From: Tissierellales bacterium
Lineage (GTDB): Bacteria > Bacillota > Clostridia > Tissierellales > Tissierellaceae
Direction: 5' to 3'
NCBI GenBank assembly: GCA_014360205.1
Contig: JACIXZ010000004.1
Coordinates: forward strand, 113,281 to 177,280
DNA: 64,000 nucleotides
In this document: positions 36,310 through 44,978 of the stretch, in pieces
Layout: every line of letters starts with the position of its first letter
Position numbering within the stretch: position 1 is the stretch's first letter
Notes under the pieces: generated by a model
Told to the model about the DNA's origin: nothing
Databases searched by the model: none
The model's input: only the letters and a program-made list of their open reading frames with translations
Position numbers and translations under genes: made by a program

Positions 36310-36384
36310 GCGGGAGTGGCTCAGTGGTAGAGCATCGCCTTGCCAAGGCGAGGGTCGCGAGTTCGAATCTCGTCTTCCGCTCCA
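36310..36384 (+). tRNA. tRNA-Gly (GCC)
   Basis: 75 bases folding as a cloverleaf: acceptor GCGGGAG/CTTCCGC, D arm with AGTGGTAGA, anticodon loop TTGCCAA with GCC at 36342-36344, T loop GTTCGAATC, and encoded CCA. Confidence 0.97.
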
Positions 36385-36387
36385 TAA

Positions 36388-36462
36388 GGCGGCATAGCCA
36401 AGCGGTAAGGCACAGGTCTGCAAAACCTTGATTCCCCGGTTCAAATCCGGGTGCCGCCTCCA
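36388..36462 (+). tRNA. tRNA-Cys (GCA)
   Basis: 75 bases: acceptor GGCGGCA/TGCCGCC, D arm with AAGCGGTAAGG, anticodon loop CTGCAAA with GCA at 36420-36422, T loop GTTCAAATC, discriminator T and encoded CCA. Only three bases separate it from tRNA-Gly, so both come from one precursor. The same tRNA should be the ligand of the cysK T-box. Confidence 0.97.
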
Positions 36463-36477
36463 ATACTGCAAATTATT

Positions 36478-36508
36478 ACCTTCTGACATTTTCAGAAGGT
36501 TTTTTTTA
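36478..36508 (+). terminator. Terminator after the tRNA pair
   Basis: 9-bp stem ACCTTCTGA/TCAGAAGGT (36478-36486 and 36492-36500) with a 5-base loop and a run of T to 36508. Confidence 0.9.
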
Positions 36509-36529
36509 TAAAATTCAAGGAGAACAAAG

Positions 36530-37267
36530 TTGAAATCGTCATTTATTCCCGATGGAGTTGCTAATTTAGCAATAATAAATAAAAATATAAATAAGAATAT
36601 TGAACTCAATTTAAAGAAATACTTTAAATACATAATCTACACGCATTCAAACGATAAAATCCTTGATTCATTAGCAGATCATGTTGACATGTCTATGCAT
36701 CCGATTGAAAAAAATGTTCTTGTAGTATCACCAAATTTATATTCAAATTATAAGCACTTAGAAAAATTTGGATTAAAGATAATTAAGGGAAATACTGAAT
36801 TATCTAATAAATATCCAAACGATATATGCTATAATTGTTTAAACTTAGGTGATTACTTCATTCATAATATTAAATATACAGATAATAATATATTAGACTA
36901 TTATTCATACAAAGGGATTAAGGGAATAAATGTAAAGCAAGGATATACTAAGTGTTCAGTTTTGATAGTTGATGACAATCATTTTGTAACTTCAGATAAA
37001 TTTATTTCAAAACAACTTAAAAATATTGGAAAAGAAGTTCTATTAATAAACCAGGGCTTCATAGAGCTTAAGGGTATGAACTATGGAATGATAGGGGGTT
37101 GTGGTGGAAATTATTCACCTAAAGATATCATTCTAACAGGAAGACTGTTTAATCATCCTGATTGTCAAAGGATCATAACATTTATAGAAAATGCTGGTGT
37201 AAACATTCATTATTTATCAGACGATCCGATCGAAGATGTGGGAAGTATATTTTGTTTCAAAGTTTAA
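36530..37267 (+). CDS. DUF6873-like protein (pentein/GME-fold candidate), unknown
   Basis: 245 residues that I recognise only as a conserved clostridial hypothetical, probably the DUF6873 GME-fold group (related to agmatine deiminase folds). Conserved-looking features are DHVDMSMHP near residue 55, a CxxC in ICYNCLNLGD, VKQGYTKCSVLIVDD, and the glycine/histidine region GMIGGCGGNYSP. The DxxMH, GYTKCS and GGCGG elements could supply pentein-type catalytic residues, but no activity is known. TTG start with AAGGAG upstream; hisS follows after 16 bases, so likely cotranscribed. Confidence 0.65.
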   Translation: MKSSFIPDGVANLAIINKNINKNIELNLKKYFKYIIYTHSNDKILDSLADHVDMSMHPIEKNVLVVSPNLYSNYKHLEKFGLKIIKGNTELSNKYPNDICYNCLNLGDYFIHNIKYTDNNILDYYSYKGIKGINVKQGYTKCSVLIVDDNHFVTSDKFISKQLKNIGKEVLLINQGFIELKGMNYGMIGGCGGNYSPKDIILTGRLFNHPDCQRIITFIENAGVNIHYLSDDPIEDVGSIFCFKV

Positions 37268-37283
37268 ATAAAGGAGTGGGAAA

Positions 37284-38603
37284 ATGGCGGATAAAAAAGT
37301 GAACCCAAGCATATTACCAGGTTTTATGGAATTGCTTCCAAATGAACAAATTTTATTCAACAACATGATAGAAAAGGTAAAGGATAGTTATGAAAGGTAC
37401 GGATTTTTACCAATAGATACACCTGTGATTGAAAAATCAGAAGTTTTACTGGCAAAGGGTGGCGGAGAAACTGAAAAACAAATCTACAAAGTAGTAAAAG
37501 GAGATACAGATATGTCGTTAAGATTTGATTTAACTGTTCCTTTGGCCAGATATGTAGCAATGCACTTTCATGAGTTGTCTTTTCCATTTAGGAGATATCA
37601 TATTGCAAAAGTATATAGAGGAGAAAAGAATCAGAAAGGAAGATTTCGAGAATTCTATCAAGCAGATATTGACATAATCGGAAATGGAGAATTAAGTATT
37701 TTAAATGATGCTGAAATACCTTCAGTGATATATACTACATTTAAGGAACTGGGATTTGAGAACTTCACGATAAAGATTAATAACAGAAAATTATTACAAG
37801 GGTTTTTTGAGAATTTAAACATAAATAATTATCAAGAAGTTCTTAGAATAGTAGATAAGCTAGAAAAGATTGGAATAGAAAATGTAAGAAAAGAGTTGCT
37901 TGAGATAGGAATAAATCAAGAAAAATATGAAAAAATTAGAGATTTCATTATGTTTGAAGGGGATAATCTCTCTACCCTTAGTTTTCTTAAAGAGCTTAAG
38001 ATAGAAAATGTAACTTTTTCTGATGGTTTGAAGGAACTTGAAACTGTTTGTTATTATATTGAAAAATTTGGAGTTCCTAAGAATAACTTTAAAATAGATT
38101 TAACAATAGCCCGAGGGCTTGATTATTATACTGGCACAGTTTATGAGACTTTTTTAAATGATTATCCTAAGATAGGGAGCATATGTTCAGGAGGCCGCTA
38201 TGATAATTTAAGCGAGTTCTATACAAACCAGAAGTTGCCAGGAGTTGGAATATCTATAGGATTAACAAGATTGTTTTATCAACTAAGAGAAGCAGGAATT
38301 ATATCTGCTGATAACGAGAAACTCATTAAAGCATTAGTTATTCCGATGGATGATTATTTAGACCAAAGTATTGAAATTTCTAATTTATTAAGGAAAAATG
38401 ATATATCTACTCAAATATATTTAGAAAATGCTAAGATGAGCAAAAAATTAAATTATGCCAATAAAATTAATGTCCCTTATGTGATTATTGTTGGAGAAGA
38501 TGAAGTGAATAGTAATATTTATACTGTAAAAAACATGAAAACAGGGGAGCAAACAAAAATGACTATAGATGATATAATTTTAGAGCTATCATCTAGAAAT
38601 TGA
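37284..38603 (+). CDS. hisS: Histidyl-tRNA synthetase
   Basis: 439-residue class II synthetase. Motif 2 region RGEKNQKGRFREFYQ near residue 112, His-binding RGLDYYTGTVYE near 274, motif 3 GGRYDNL and GVGISIGLTRL, then a C-terminal anticodon domain. The full-length C-terminal domain argues for true HisRS and not the HisZ paralog. RBS AAGGAGTG. It is followed by a second synthetase gene (thrS) behind its own promoter and T-box. Confidence 0.95.
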   Translation: MADKKVNPSILPGFMELLPNEQILFNNMIEKVKDSYERYGFLPIDTPVIEKSEVLLAKGGGETEKQIYKVVKGDTDMSLRFDLTVPLARYVAMHFHELSFPFRRYHIAKVYRGEKNQKGRFREFYQADIDIIGNGELSILNDAEIPSVIYTTFKELGFENFTIKINNRKLLQGFFENLNINNYQEVLRIVDKLEKIGIENVRKELLEIGINQEKYEKIRDFIMFEGDNLSTLSFLKELKIENVTFSDGLKELETVCYYIEKFGVPKNNFKIDLTIARGLDYYTGTVYETFLNDYPKIGSICSGGRYDNLSEFYTNQKLPGVGISIGLTRLFYQLREAGIISADNEKLIKALVIPMDDYLDQSIEISNLLRKNDISTQIYLENAKMSKKLNYANKINVPYVIIVGEDEVNSNIYTVKNMKTGEQTKMTIDDIILELSSRN

Positions 38604-38675
38604 ATTTTAAGTTGACAATTTATAATGTTAATTAGATAAAACACTAGAAAAAATTCAATATAGATATTTAAGTTA

Positions 38676-38704
38676 TTGACTATAATATAATAATTTGATA
38701 TTAT
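38676..38704 (+). promoter_or_regulatory. Promoter of the thrS T-box transcript
   Basis: TTGACT (38676-38681), 17-base spacer, TATTAT (38699-38704) preceded by TGA (extended -10). A second candidate lies upstream: TTGACA (38612-38617) with GATAAA (38635-38640) 17 bases on. Confidence 0.7.
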
Positions 38705-38710
38705 TTATCT

Positions 38711-38932
38711 AAATTAAATAGAGAAGCAATGAAGGGAAGAGTAGATTGATAAAATCAAGCCAAGAGAGAGAAACAATAGCTGGAAGTTTCTTCTTGATTT
38801 ACAATTGAAAACCACCCCTGAGCTAACCTTTGAAAAGGATTCGCTAAATGCGTTATTTTAAATGAGTAAAAAATAGGGTGGAACCACGGTCTCTCGTCCC
38901 TACAGTAATGTAGGTATGGGAGACTATTTTTA
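38711..38932 (+). promoter_or_regulatory. T-box leader, predicted Thr specifier
   Basis: With the promoters this fills the 343-base gap before thrS. The T-box sequence is AGGGTGGAACCACGG (38875-38889), with ACCACG where the usual sequence is ACCGCG. A terminator with outer arms GTCTC/GAGAC follows (about 38889-38924) plus a T-run to 38932. The specifier, in context GAAAACCACC, is ACC at 38811-38813, a threonine codon, in agreement with thrS. Confidence 0.92.
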
Positions 38933-38946
38933 TAGGAGGGATTAAT

Positions 38947-40851
38947 ATGATAAAAGTTACTTTGCCTGATGGTAGCATAAGAGAATACAACAAAGGTGTT
39001 GAAATTTTAACCGTCGTAGAAGACATATCTAAATCGTTAGCTAGAGAGGCTTTAGGAGCTGTAGTAAATGGTAGAATTATGGGATTACAGGAAAAATTAA
39101 ATGAGGATTGTGACTTTAGAGTAGTAAAATTTGATGATCCTGAAGGAAAGAAGATATTCTGGCATACTTCATCTCACATCATGGCATTTGCAATCCAAAG
39201 GCTTTTTCCAGATGTCAAATTTGCGATTGGGCCAGCTGTTGAAAATGGATTTTATTATGACTTAGACACTGAACATAGATTTACACCAGAAGATTTAGAA
39301 AAAATAGAAGAAGAAATGAAAAAAATCATATCTGAGGGCTATAAGCTTGAAAGGTATGAAATGCCAAGAGATGAGGCACTCAAGTTCTTTAAAGAAAAGA
39401 ATGAGATTTACAAAATCGAACTGATAGAAAATTTACCAGAAGATGAAATAATTTCATTTTACAAATTAGGGGATTTCATAGATTTGTGTGCAGGACCTCA
39501 TCTTTACGATGTTAAAAAAGTTAAAGCGATAAAACTAATGAGCATAGCTGGAGCTTATTGGCGTGGTGATGAAAAAAACAAAATGCTTCAAAGAATCTAT
39601 GGAATAAGCTTTGAAAAGAAAAAAGATTTAGATGAATATTTAAATAGATTGGAAGAAGCGAAAAAAAGAGATCATAGGAAACTCGGAAAAGAACTCGATT
39701 TATTTACTATGCATGATGAAGGTCCTGGATTTCCATTCTTTCATCCTAATGGAATGATAATTAGAAATGAACTTGAGAACTTTTGGAGGAAGGAACATAC
39801 TAAGAGAGGATATGGAGAAATTAAGACTCCTTTGATTTTAAATGAGCAATTATGGCATCAATCTGGGCATTGGGATCATTATAAAGAGAATATGTATTTT
39901 ACTACGATAGATGAAGAAAATTTCGCAATAAAACCTATGAATTGTCCTGGCTCTATATTGATTTACAAATCAAAGATGTACAGTTATAGGGATTTTCCGT
40001 TGCGATTGGCTGAATTGGGATTAGTACACAGACATGAGCTTTCAGGAGCATTACATGGGTTGATGAGAGTAAGAAGTTTCACTCAAGACGATGCCCACAT
40101 ATATGCACTTCCTTCACAAGTTAAAGATGAATTAAAGGGTATAATAGAATTAGCAGACTATGTATATAATATCTTTGGTTTTAAATATAAAATTGAGCTA
40201 TCAACACGACCAGAAAATTCTATGGGAACAGATGAACAGTGGGAATTAGCTACTAACAGTCTTATAGAAGCATTAGAAGAGAAGGGAATAAAATACCGTA
40301 TTAATGAAGGCGATGGAGCTTTTTATGGACCTAAGATAGATTTTCATCTTGAAGATGCGATAGGTAGAACTTGGCAATGTGGAACAATACAGTTAGATTT
40401 TCAAATGCCTGAAAGATTTGATCTGACATATATTGACAGTGATAATGAAAAGAAGAGACCAGTTATGATTCATAGGACAATCCTTGGAAGTATGGAAAGA
40501 TTTATGGGGATTTTAATTGAACACTATGCTGGGAAATTTCCTCTTTGGTTATCTCCAATTCAAGCAAAAGTATTACCTATATCTGATAAATTTAATGAGT
40601 ATGGGTATAAAATAAAAGAAATATTAGAAAACAGAGGTATTAGAGTCGAAATAGATGATAGAGCAGAAAAAATAGGATATAAAATTAGAGAAGCTCAAGT
40701 TATGAAAATACCATATATGCTTGTTATTGGAGAAAAGGAAGTAGAAAATGAATTGGTTTCAGTCAGGAAGAGAGATTTAGGGGACATAGGGCAAATGAGC
40801 CTTAATGATTTTTTAAATATTGCAGATGATGAAATAAAAAACAAAAAATAG
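38947..40851 (+). CDS. thrS: Threonyl-tRNA synthetase
   Basis: 634-residue class II synthetase with the standard bacterial order: TGS domain (~1-62), second N-terminal editing domain with HTSSHIMAFAIQ and CAGPHL, catalytic core with motif 2 RHELSGALHGLMRVRSF, the zinc-site Cys in NCPGSI, motif 3 HRTILGSMERF, and a C-terminal anticodon domain. Length is typical. Under Thr T-box control; RBS TAGGAGGG. pepV follows after 18 bases. Confidence 0.97.
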   Translation: MIKVTLPDGSIREYNKGVEILTVVEDISKSLAREALGAVVNGRIMGLQEKLNEDCDFRVVKFDDPEGKKIFWHTSSHIMAFAIQRLFPDVKFAIGPAVENGFYYDLDTEHRFTPEDLEKIEEEMKKIISEGYKLERYEMPRDEALKFFKEKNEIYKIELIENLPEDEIISFYKLGDFIDLCAGPHLYDVKKVKAIKLMSIAGAYWRGDEKNKMLQRIYGISFEKKKDLDEYLNRLEEAKKRDHRKLGKELDLFTMHDEGPGFPFFHPNGMIIRNELENFWRKEHTKRGYGEIKTPLILNEQLWHQSGHWDHYKENMYFTTIDEENFAIKPMNCPGSILIYKSKMYSYRDFPLRLAELGLVHRHELSGALHGLMRVRSFTQDDAHIYALPSQVKDELKGIIELADYVYNIFGFKYKIELSTRPENSMGTDEQWELATNSLIEALEEKGIKYRINEGDGAFYGPKIDFHLEDAIGRTWQCGTIQLDFQMPERFDLTYIDSDNEKKRPVMIHRTILGSMERFMGILIEHYAGKFPLWLSPIQAKVLPISDKFNEYGYKIKEILENRGIRVEIDDRAEKIGYKIREAQVMKIPYMLVIGEKEVENELVSVRKRDLGDIGQMSLNDFLNIADDEIKNKK

Positions 40852-40869
40852 TTACCCAGGAGGGATAAT

Positions 40870-42267
40870 ATGGATTTTGACAAAGAAATAATGGCATTGA
40901 AAGAGGAACTTGTTAAATCTACTCAAGAAGTTATTAGAATTAAATCCGTTGAAGGCATATCGCAACCTGGGATGCCATTTGGAAAGGGCCCTTATGATGC
41001 ACTTTGTTATGTCTTGGAGCTTGGTGAGAAATTAGGATTTAAGCCCAAAAATTTAGATGGATATGCAGGACATCTTGATTTTGGCGAAGGGGATGAAGTG
41101 GTTGGCGTTTTAGGACATCTTGATGTAGTACCAGAAGGTGAAGGATGGACATATCCACCATTTGATGGACATATTCAAGATGATAGGATTTATGGTAGAG
41201 GAGCTATTGATGATAAAGGTCCAGTAATCGCTGCATTATATGCAATGAAGGCGATTAAAGAAAGTGGTGTAAGATTAAATAAAAAAATAAGGCTTATACT
41301 AGGAACTAATGAAGAAACTGGATGGGGCTGCATGAAACATTATTTTGCTAATGAGAATCCCCCAAATATGGCTTTTACACCTGATGCAGAATTTCCGGTA
41401 ATTCATGGAGAAAAAGGCATAATAGTCTTCGATTTAGTATATAAGCTTGAGTCAATTTATAATGATAGTTTCACCCTTTTAAGTTTAGAAGGTGGAAATG
41501 CAGCTAACATGGTACCTGATTATGCTCAAGCAGTTATAAAAGTAAATGAAATAGATAGGGCAATAGATGGCTTAAGAAGATATGCAAATGAAAAAGGATA
41601 CCAGGCTGATATTAAAGAAGAAAATGGGAATTTAAAGATATCAATTAGAGGAAAATCTGCTCATGGCAGTACGCCTGAAAAAGGGGAGAATGCAATCACA
41701 TATCTTATTGATACATTGCACTCTTATTTTAAAGGAGATATATCATTTTTTAAATTCCTCGATTGGTATGATAAATCATTAGCATTTAAATTCAATGGTG
41801 AAAACTTTGGATGTGAATTTCAAGATGACATATCGGGCAAGTTAAATTTAAATGTTGGCGTTATAAAATTTGTAGAGAATAAAATAATAATTTCCATAAA
41901 TATAAGATATCCAATTTCATATAAAAGAGAAGATATTTATAAAAGCATTAAAGAAAATCTCAAAGATTTACCAATAGATATCATTGAAGGAAAAGCTGAC
42001 AAAGATCCACTTTATGTGCCTAAAGATGATAAACTTGTAAAGACACTAATGCGAGTATACCAAGCACAAACTGGTGATTATAAATCTGAGCCACTAGTAA
42101 TTGGTGGTGGAACTTATGCTAGAGCTATGAAAAATGCTGTTGCTTTTGGACCTGTATTTCCGGGACAAGAGGAGTTAGCACATCAAAAAGATGAATTCAT
42201 TTCTATTGAGAATCTTGAAAAACTAACAAAAATATATGCACAAGCATTATATGAGTTAGCAAAATAA
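40870..42267 (+). CDS. pepV: Dipeptidase PepV (M20 family)
   Basis: 465-residue zinc dipeptidase. M20 metal motifs: GHLDVVPEGEGW near residue 80, GRGAIDDKGP near 110, catalytic NEETGWG near 145, and the C-terminal GGGTYAR with the last metal His in the AFGPVFPGQEELAHQKDE region. It hydrolyses short, often beta-Ala or hydrophobic, dipeptides. The lid domain is present between ~185 and 385. RBS AGGAGGG. Likely read with thrS; the next promoter overlaps just after its stop. Confidence 0.94.
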   Translation: MDFDKEIMALKEELVKSTQEVIRIKSVEGISQPGMPFGKGPYDALCYVLELGEKLGFKPKNLDGYAGHLDFGEGDEVVGVLGHLDVVPEGEGWTYPPFDGHIQDDRIYGRGAIDDKGPVIAALYAMKAIKESGVRLNKKIRLILGTNEETGWGCMKHYFANENPPNMAFTPDAEFPVIHGEKGIIVFDLVYKLESIYNDSFTLLSLEGGNAANMVPDYAQAVIKVNEIDRAIDGLRRYANEKGYQADIKEENGNLKISIRGKSAHGSTPEKGENAITYLIDTLHSYFKGDISFFKFLDWYDKSLAFKFNGENFGCEFQDDISGKLNLNVGVIKFVENKIIISINIRYPISYKREDIYKSIKENLKDLPIDIIEGKADKDPLYVPKDDKLVKTLMRVYQAQTGDYKSEPLVIGGGTYARAMKNAVAFGPVFPGQEELAHQKDEFISIENLEKLTKIYAQALYELAK

Positions 42268-42269
42268 AT

Positions 42270-42298
42270 TTGACAAAAATTAATATTTACATTATAAT
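42270..42298 (+). promoter_or_regulatory. Promoter of infC-rpmI-rplT
   Basis: Perfect consensus TTGACA (42270-42275), 17-base spacer, TATAAT (42293-42298). Transcription should start near 42305. Confidence 0.9.
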
Positions 42299-42304
42299 AG
42301 GCTG

Positions 42305-42450
42305 GTAATTTAATATAATTTATTTTATTTAAGTAGAAGTTTCCGCTTCTCACCTTATAGTTATTGTACTGATAAGGTTATACGAAAAAGGCATGGTATA
42401 TTATACTTTTTTGGGTATTAAGCGGACACTTTTGTGTCCGCTAAATTTTT
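42305..42450 (+). promoter_or_regulatory. L20-type autoregulatory leader of infC-rpmI-rplT with terminator
   Basis: About 145 bases of structured leader: a GAAG/CTTC hairpin around 42333-42350, a CCTTAT...ATAAGG pairing (42354-42379), and a terminator AGCGGACAC/GTGTCCGCT (42421-42429 and 42434-42442) with TTTTT to 42450. In Firmicutes this operon is repressed by L20 binding its leader and causing premature termination; position and structure fit, but I have not matched it to a covariance model. Confidence 0.7.
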
Positions 42451-42463
42451 ATGGGGGTGTAGG

Positions 42464-42973
42464 ATTATAAAAGAACTTCAAATCAATGAAGAAATTAGAG
42501 AAAAGGAAGTAAGATTAATTGATGTTGATGGGACTCAGCTTGGAATAGTTCCAATAAAGAAAGCTCTTGAGATTGCAAATGAGAGAAGACTTGATTTAGT
42601 TAATGTTGCTCCGACAGCAAATCCACCAGTTTGTAGGATTTTAGATTATGGCAAATACAAGTATGAATTGACTAAGAAAGAAAAAGAAGCTAGAAAGAAT
42701 CAAAAGATAATAAACGTTAAAGAAATTCGTTTAACGCCTAATATTGAAGAACACGATTTGCAAGTAAAAGCAAACCGAGCTATTGAGTTTCTTAAAGATG
42801 GGGACAAAGTAAAAGTAACAGTCAGATTTAAAGGTAGAGAAATGGGACGTACTGATATTGGAGAAGAAGTATTAAAAGATTTTATCAGTAGAGTTGAAGA
42901 ATTCGGTAAACCAGAAAAAGAAGCTAAGTTAGAAGGGAAGAATTTGGTTGTAATTTTATCACCAAAAGCATAA
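42464..42973 (+). CDS. infC: Translation initiation factor IF-3 (AUU start)
   Basis: 169 residues. IF3 N-terminal domain (ELQINEEIREKEVRLIDVDGTQLG, split here as two domains) and C-terminal domain (KEIRLTPNIEEHDLQVK, RFKGREM). The start I choose is ATT at 42464: GGGGGTG (42453-42459) is correctly spaced, and the product begins MIKELQINEE, as in homologs. AUU starts are well known for infC, because IF3 rejects non-canonical start codons and so limits its own synthesis. The GTG at 42434 is the 3' arm of the leader terminator and cannot be a sensible start. Confidence 0.93.
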   Translation: MIKELQINEEIREKEVRLIDVDGTQLGIVPIKKALEIANERRLDLVNVAPTANPPVCRILDYGKYKYELTKKEKEARKNQKIINVKEIRLTPNIEEHDLQVKANRAIEFLKDGDKVKVTVRFKGREMGRTDIGEEVLKDFISRVEEFGKPEKEAKLEGKNLVVILSPKA

Positions 42974-42991
42974 TAAAGGGAGGAAAAGCAA

Positions 42992-43186
42992 TTGAGAAAA
43001 ATGAAAACACATAGAGGATCAGCAAAAAGGTTTAAAAGAACAGCTACAGGAGAATTAAAAAGATATAAAGCATATAAAAGCCATAAGACTGGCAAAAAGA
43101 CATCAAAAAGAGTAAGAAACTTAAGAAAAAGCACATTGGTAAGCGCTAGTGATAAAAGAAGAATTAATTCAATGTTACCAAATTAA
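42992..43186 (+). CDS. rpmI: 50S ribosomal protein L35
   Basis: 64 residues, highly basic, beginning [17 protein letters not shown], the L35 signature, and ending in [13 protein letters not shown] at 42992 is 8 bases after GGAGG; the internal ATG at 43001 would be too far from it. It lies between infC and rplT as in most bacteria. Confidence 0.96.
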   Translation: MRKMKTHRGSAKRFKRTATGELKRYKAYKSHKTGKKTSKRVRNLRKSTLVSASDKRRINSMLPN

Positions 43187-43213
43187 TTTAAACGTAATTA
43201 GGAGGAGAATATA

Positions 43214-43564
43214 ATGGCAAGAGTAAAAAGAGGAGTAAATGCAAAGAAGAGACATAAAAAAGTTTTAAAACAAGCAAAAGGTTATTATGGTGCAAAAAGC
43301 AAACTGTTTAGGCCTGCTAATCAAGCAGTGATGAAATCATTAAATTATTCATATATCGGCAGAAAACAAAGGAAGAGAGAATTTAGAAAACTTTGGATTG
43401 CCAGAATAAATGCTGCATCTAGACAAAATGGCCTAAGTTACAGTAAATTTATAAATGGATTGAAGAAAGCTAATATTGAAGTAAATAGAAAAATGCTTTC
43501 TGAAATGGCTATTAATGATGCTGAAGGATTTGCAAAATTAGTAGAAATAGCTAAAAACGCTTAA
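43214..43564 (+). CDS. rplT: 50S ribosomal protein L20
   Basis: 116 residues, [19 protein letters not shown] at the N-terminus, then [17 protein letters not shown], characteristic of L20. It is needed for early 50S assembly and is the expected repressor acting on the leader upstream of infC. RBS AGGAGGAG. A terminator follows at once. Confidence 0.97.
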   Translation: MARVKRGVNAKKRHKKVLKQAKGYYGAKSKLFRPANQAVMKSLNYSYIGRKQRKREFRKLWIARINAASRQNGLSYSKFINGLKKANIEVNRKMLSEMAINDAEGFAKLVEIAKNA

Positions 43565-43569
43565 TGCAT

Positions 43570-43593
43570 AAGTTCCGGAAAAGGAACTTTTTT
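43570..43593 (+). terminator. Terminator after rplT
   Basis: 7-bp stem AAGTTCC/GGAACTT (43570-43576 and 43583-43589), 6-base loop, then T-run to 43593. Confidence 0.8.
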
Positions 43594-43620
43594 GCATTAT
43601 ATGCATTATCGGAGGACTTT

Positions 43621-44967
43621 ATGGAAACTGTTAAACGCAATTTATTGACTAGATTTAAACTTAATCCACCTCGTTCATTGGCACTGGGGTTTATGCTGTT
43701 GATAGTGATTGGAGCATTCCTTTTGAATCTTCCTATAGCTTCACAAGATGGTAAGAGCATAGGCATTATAGATGCTTTATTTACTTCTGCATCAGCAGTA
43801 TGCGTAACTGGTCTAGTAGTAGTTAATACTGCTACACATTGGACATCGTTCGGACAAGTGGTTATTTTATTATTAATACAAATAGGTGGTCTAGGGATAA
43901 TGACAATGGCTACCATTGTAGCAATAATTTCTGGAAGAAAAATTTCTTTTAAAGAAAGATTAGTAATAAAAGAACAATTAAATCAGGAAACATTATCAGG
44001 ACTTGTCAAGCTTACAAAGTATGTAATTTATTTGACTTTGGCTATTGAAGCATTCGGAGCTATCATTTTATCAACGAGGTTCATTCCACAATATGGATTG
44101 AAAGAAGGGATTTGGTTTTCTATCTTTCATTCAATCTCAGCATTTTGTAATGCTGGGTTTGATATTACTGGTAATAGTTTTATTGATTACAACAATTCAG
44201 CCATTTTTATTCTAACAATTTCATCATTGATTGTTTTGGGTGGGTTAGGATTTGGAGTAATTTTAGATGTAGTCAGAAATAGAAGTTGGAAAAAATTATC
44301 TCTACATTCAAAATTGGTTATTTCTTTTACTGTATTTTTAATAGTAACTGGTAGCATTATATTTTACTTATTAGAGTCAAATAATCCTCTGACAATGCAA
44401 GATTTCACATTAAAAGAAAAGGTATTAGCATCTATGTTTTCTTCTATCACACCACGTACAGCTGGATTTAATACCATAGACACTTCAGCATTAAGACAAA
44501 GCAGCTCCCTATTTACTATAATATTAATGTTTATTGGAGGATCCCCTGGGTCTACTGCTGGAGGAGTAAAAACTGTAACAATGGGAGTGCTTATTATATC
44601 TACAATTAGTATAATTCGTGGTGAAAGAGATGTAGAGGTGTTTAAAAGAAGAATACCATACGAAACTATTTTTAAATCTATAGCAATAATAATAATAGGA
44701 ATGACAATTGTTTTTTTTGTCACATTCATCTTAACTTTAACTGAAGATCAAGAATTTTTAAACTTACTTTTTGAAACAACTTCTGCTTTTGGTACTGTAG
44801 GACTATCCAGAGGAATAACCTCAGAATTAAGCCGTTCGGGCAAAATCATATTAACTATGACAATGTATGCTGGAAGAGTTGGTCCTTTAACTTTAGCTTT
44901 TGCAGTTGGATATAAAGAAGAACACAAAAGATATAGATACGCAGAAGGTAATATTACGGTAGGATAG
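43621..44967 (+). CDS. ktrB: Ktr/Trk potassium uptake channel subunit
   Basis: 448-residue membrane protein with the four-repeat M1-P-M2 layout of the TrkH/KtrB family. Selectivity-filter segments are visible: SAVCVTGLVVV, SAFCNAGFDITG, TPRTAGFNTI and SAFGTVGLSRG. It imports K+ (often Na+ coupled) together with the KtrA ring encoded 11 bases downstream. I use the ATG at 43621 with GGAGG at 43611-43615; the longer frame from 43564 reads through the rplT terminator. Confidence 0.94.
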   Translation: METVKRNLLTRFKLNPPRSLALGFMLLIVIGAFLLNLPIASQDGKSIGIIDALFTSASAVCVTGLVVVNTATHWTSFGQVVILLLIQIGGLGIMTMATIVAIISGRKISFKERLVIKEQLNQETLSGLVKLTKYVIYLTLAIEAFGAIILSTRFIPQYGLKEGIWFSIFHSISAFCNAGFDITGNSFIDYNNSAIFILTISSLIVLGGLGFGVILDVVRNRSWKKLSLHSKLVISFTVFLIVTGSIIFYLLESNNPLTMQDFTLKEKVLASMFSSITPRTAGFNTIDTSALRQSSSLFTIILMFIGGSPGSTAGGVKTVTMGVLIISTISIIRGERDVEVFKRRIPYETIFKSIAIIIIGMTIVFFVTFILTLTEDQEFLNLLFETTSAFGTVGLSRGITSELSRSGKIILTMTMYAGRVGPLTLAFAVGYKEEHKRYRYAEGNITVG

Positions 44968-44978
44968 AGGAGGATATA

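Noticed and set aside
36178..36633. 151-residue minus-strand frame across hslO end and both tRNA genes
   Set aside because: It translates tRNA genes (giving RRHPDLNRG- and GRRDSNSRP-like peptides, a well-known tRNA artefact).
42434..42463. GTG start for infC
   Set aside because: It lies in the 3' arm of the leader terminator and adds ten non-homologous residues; the AUU at 42464 has the RBS and the family N-terminus.
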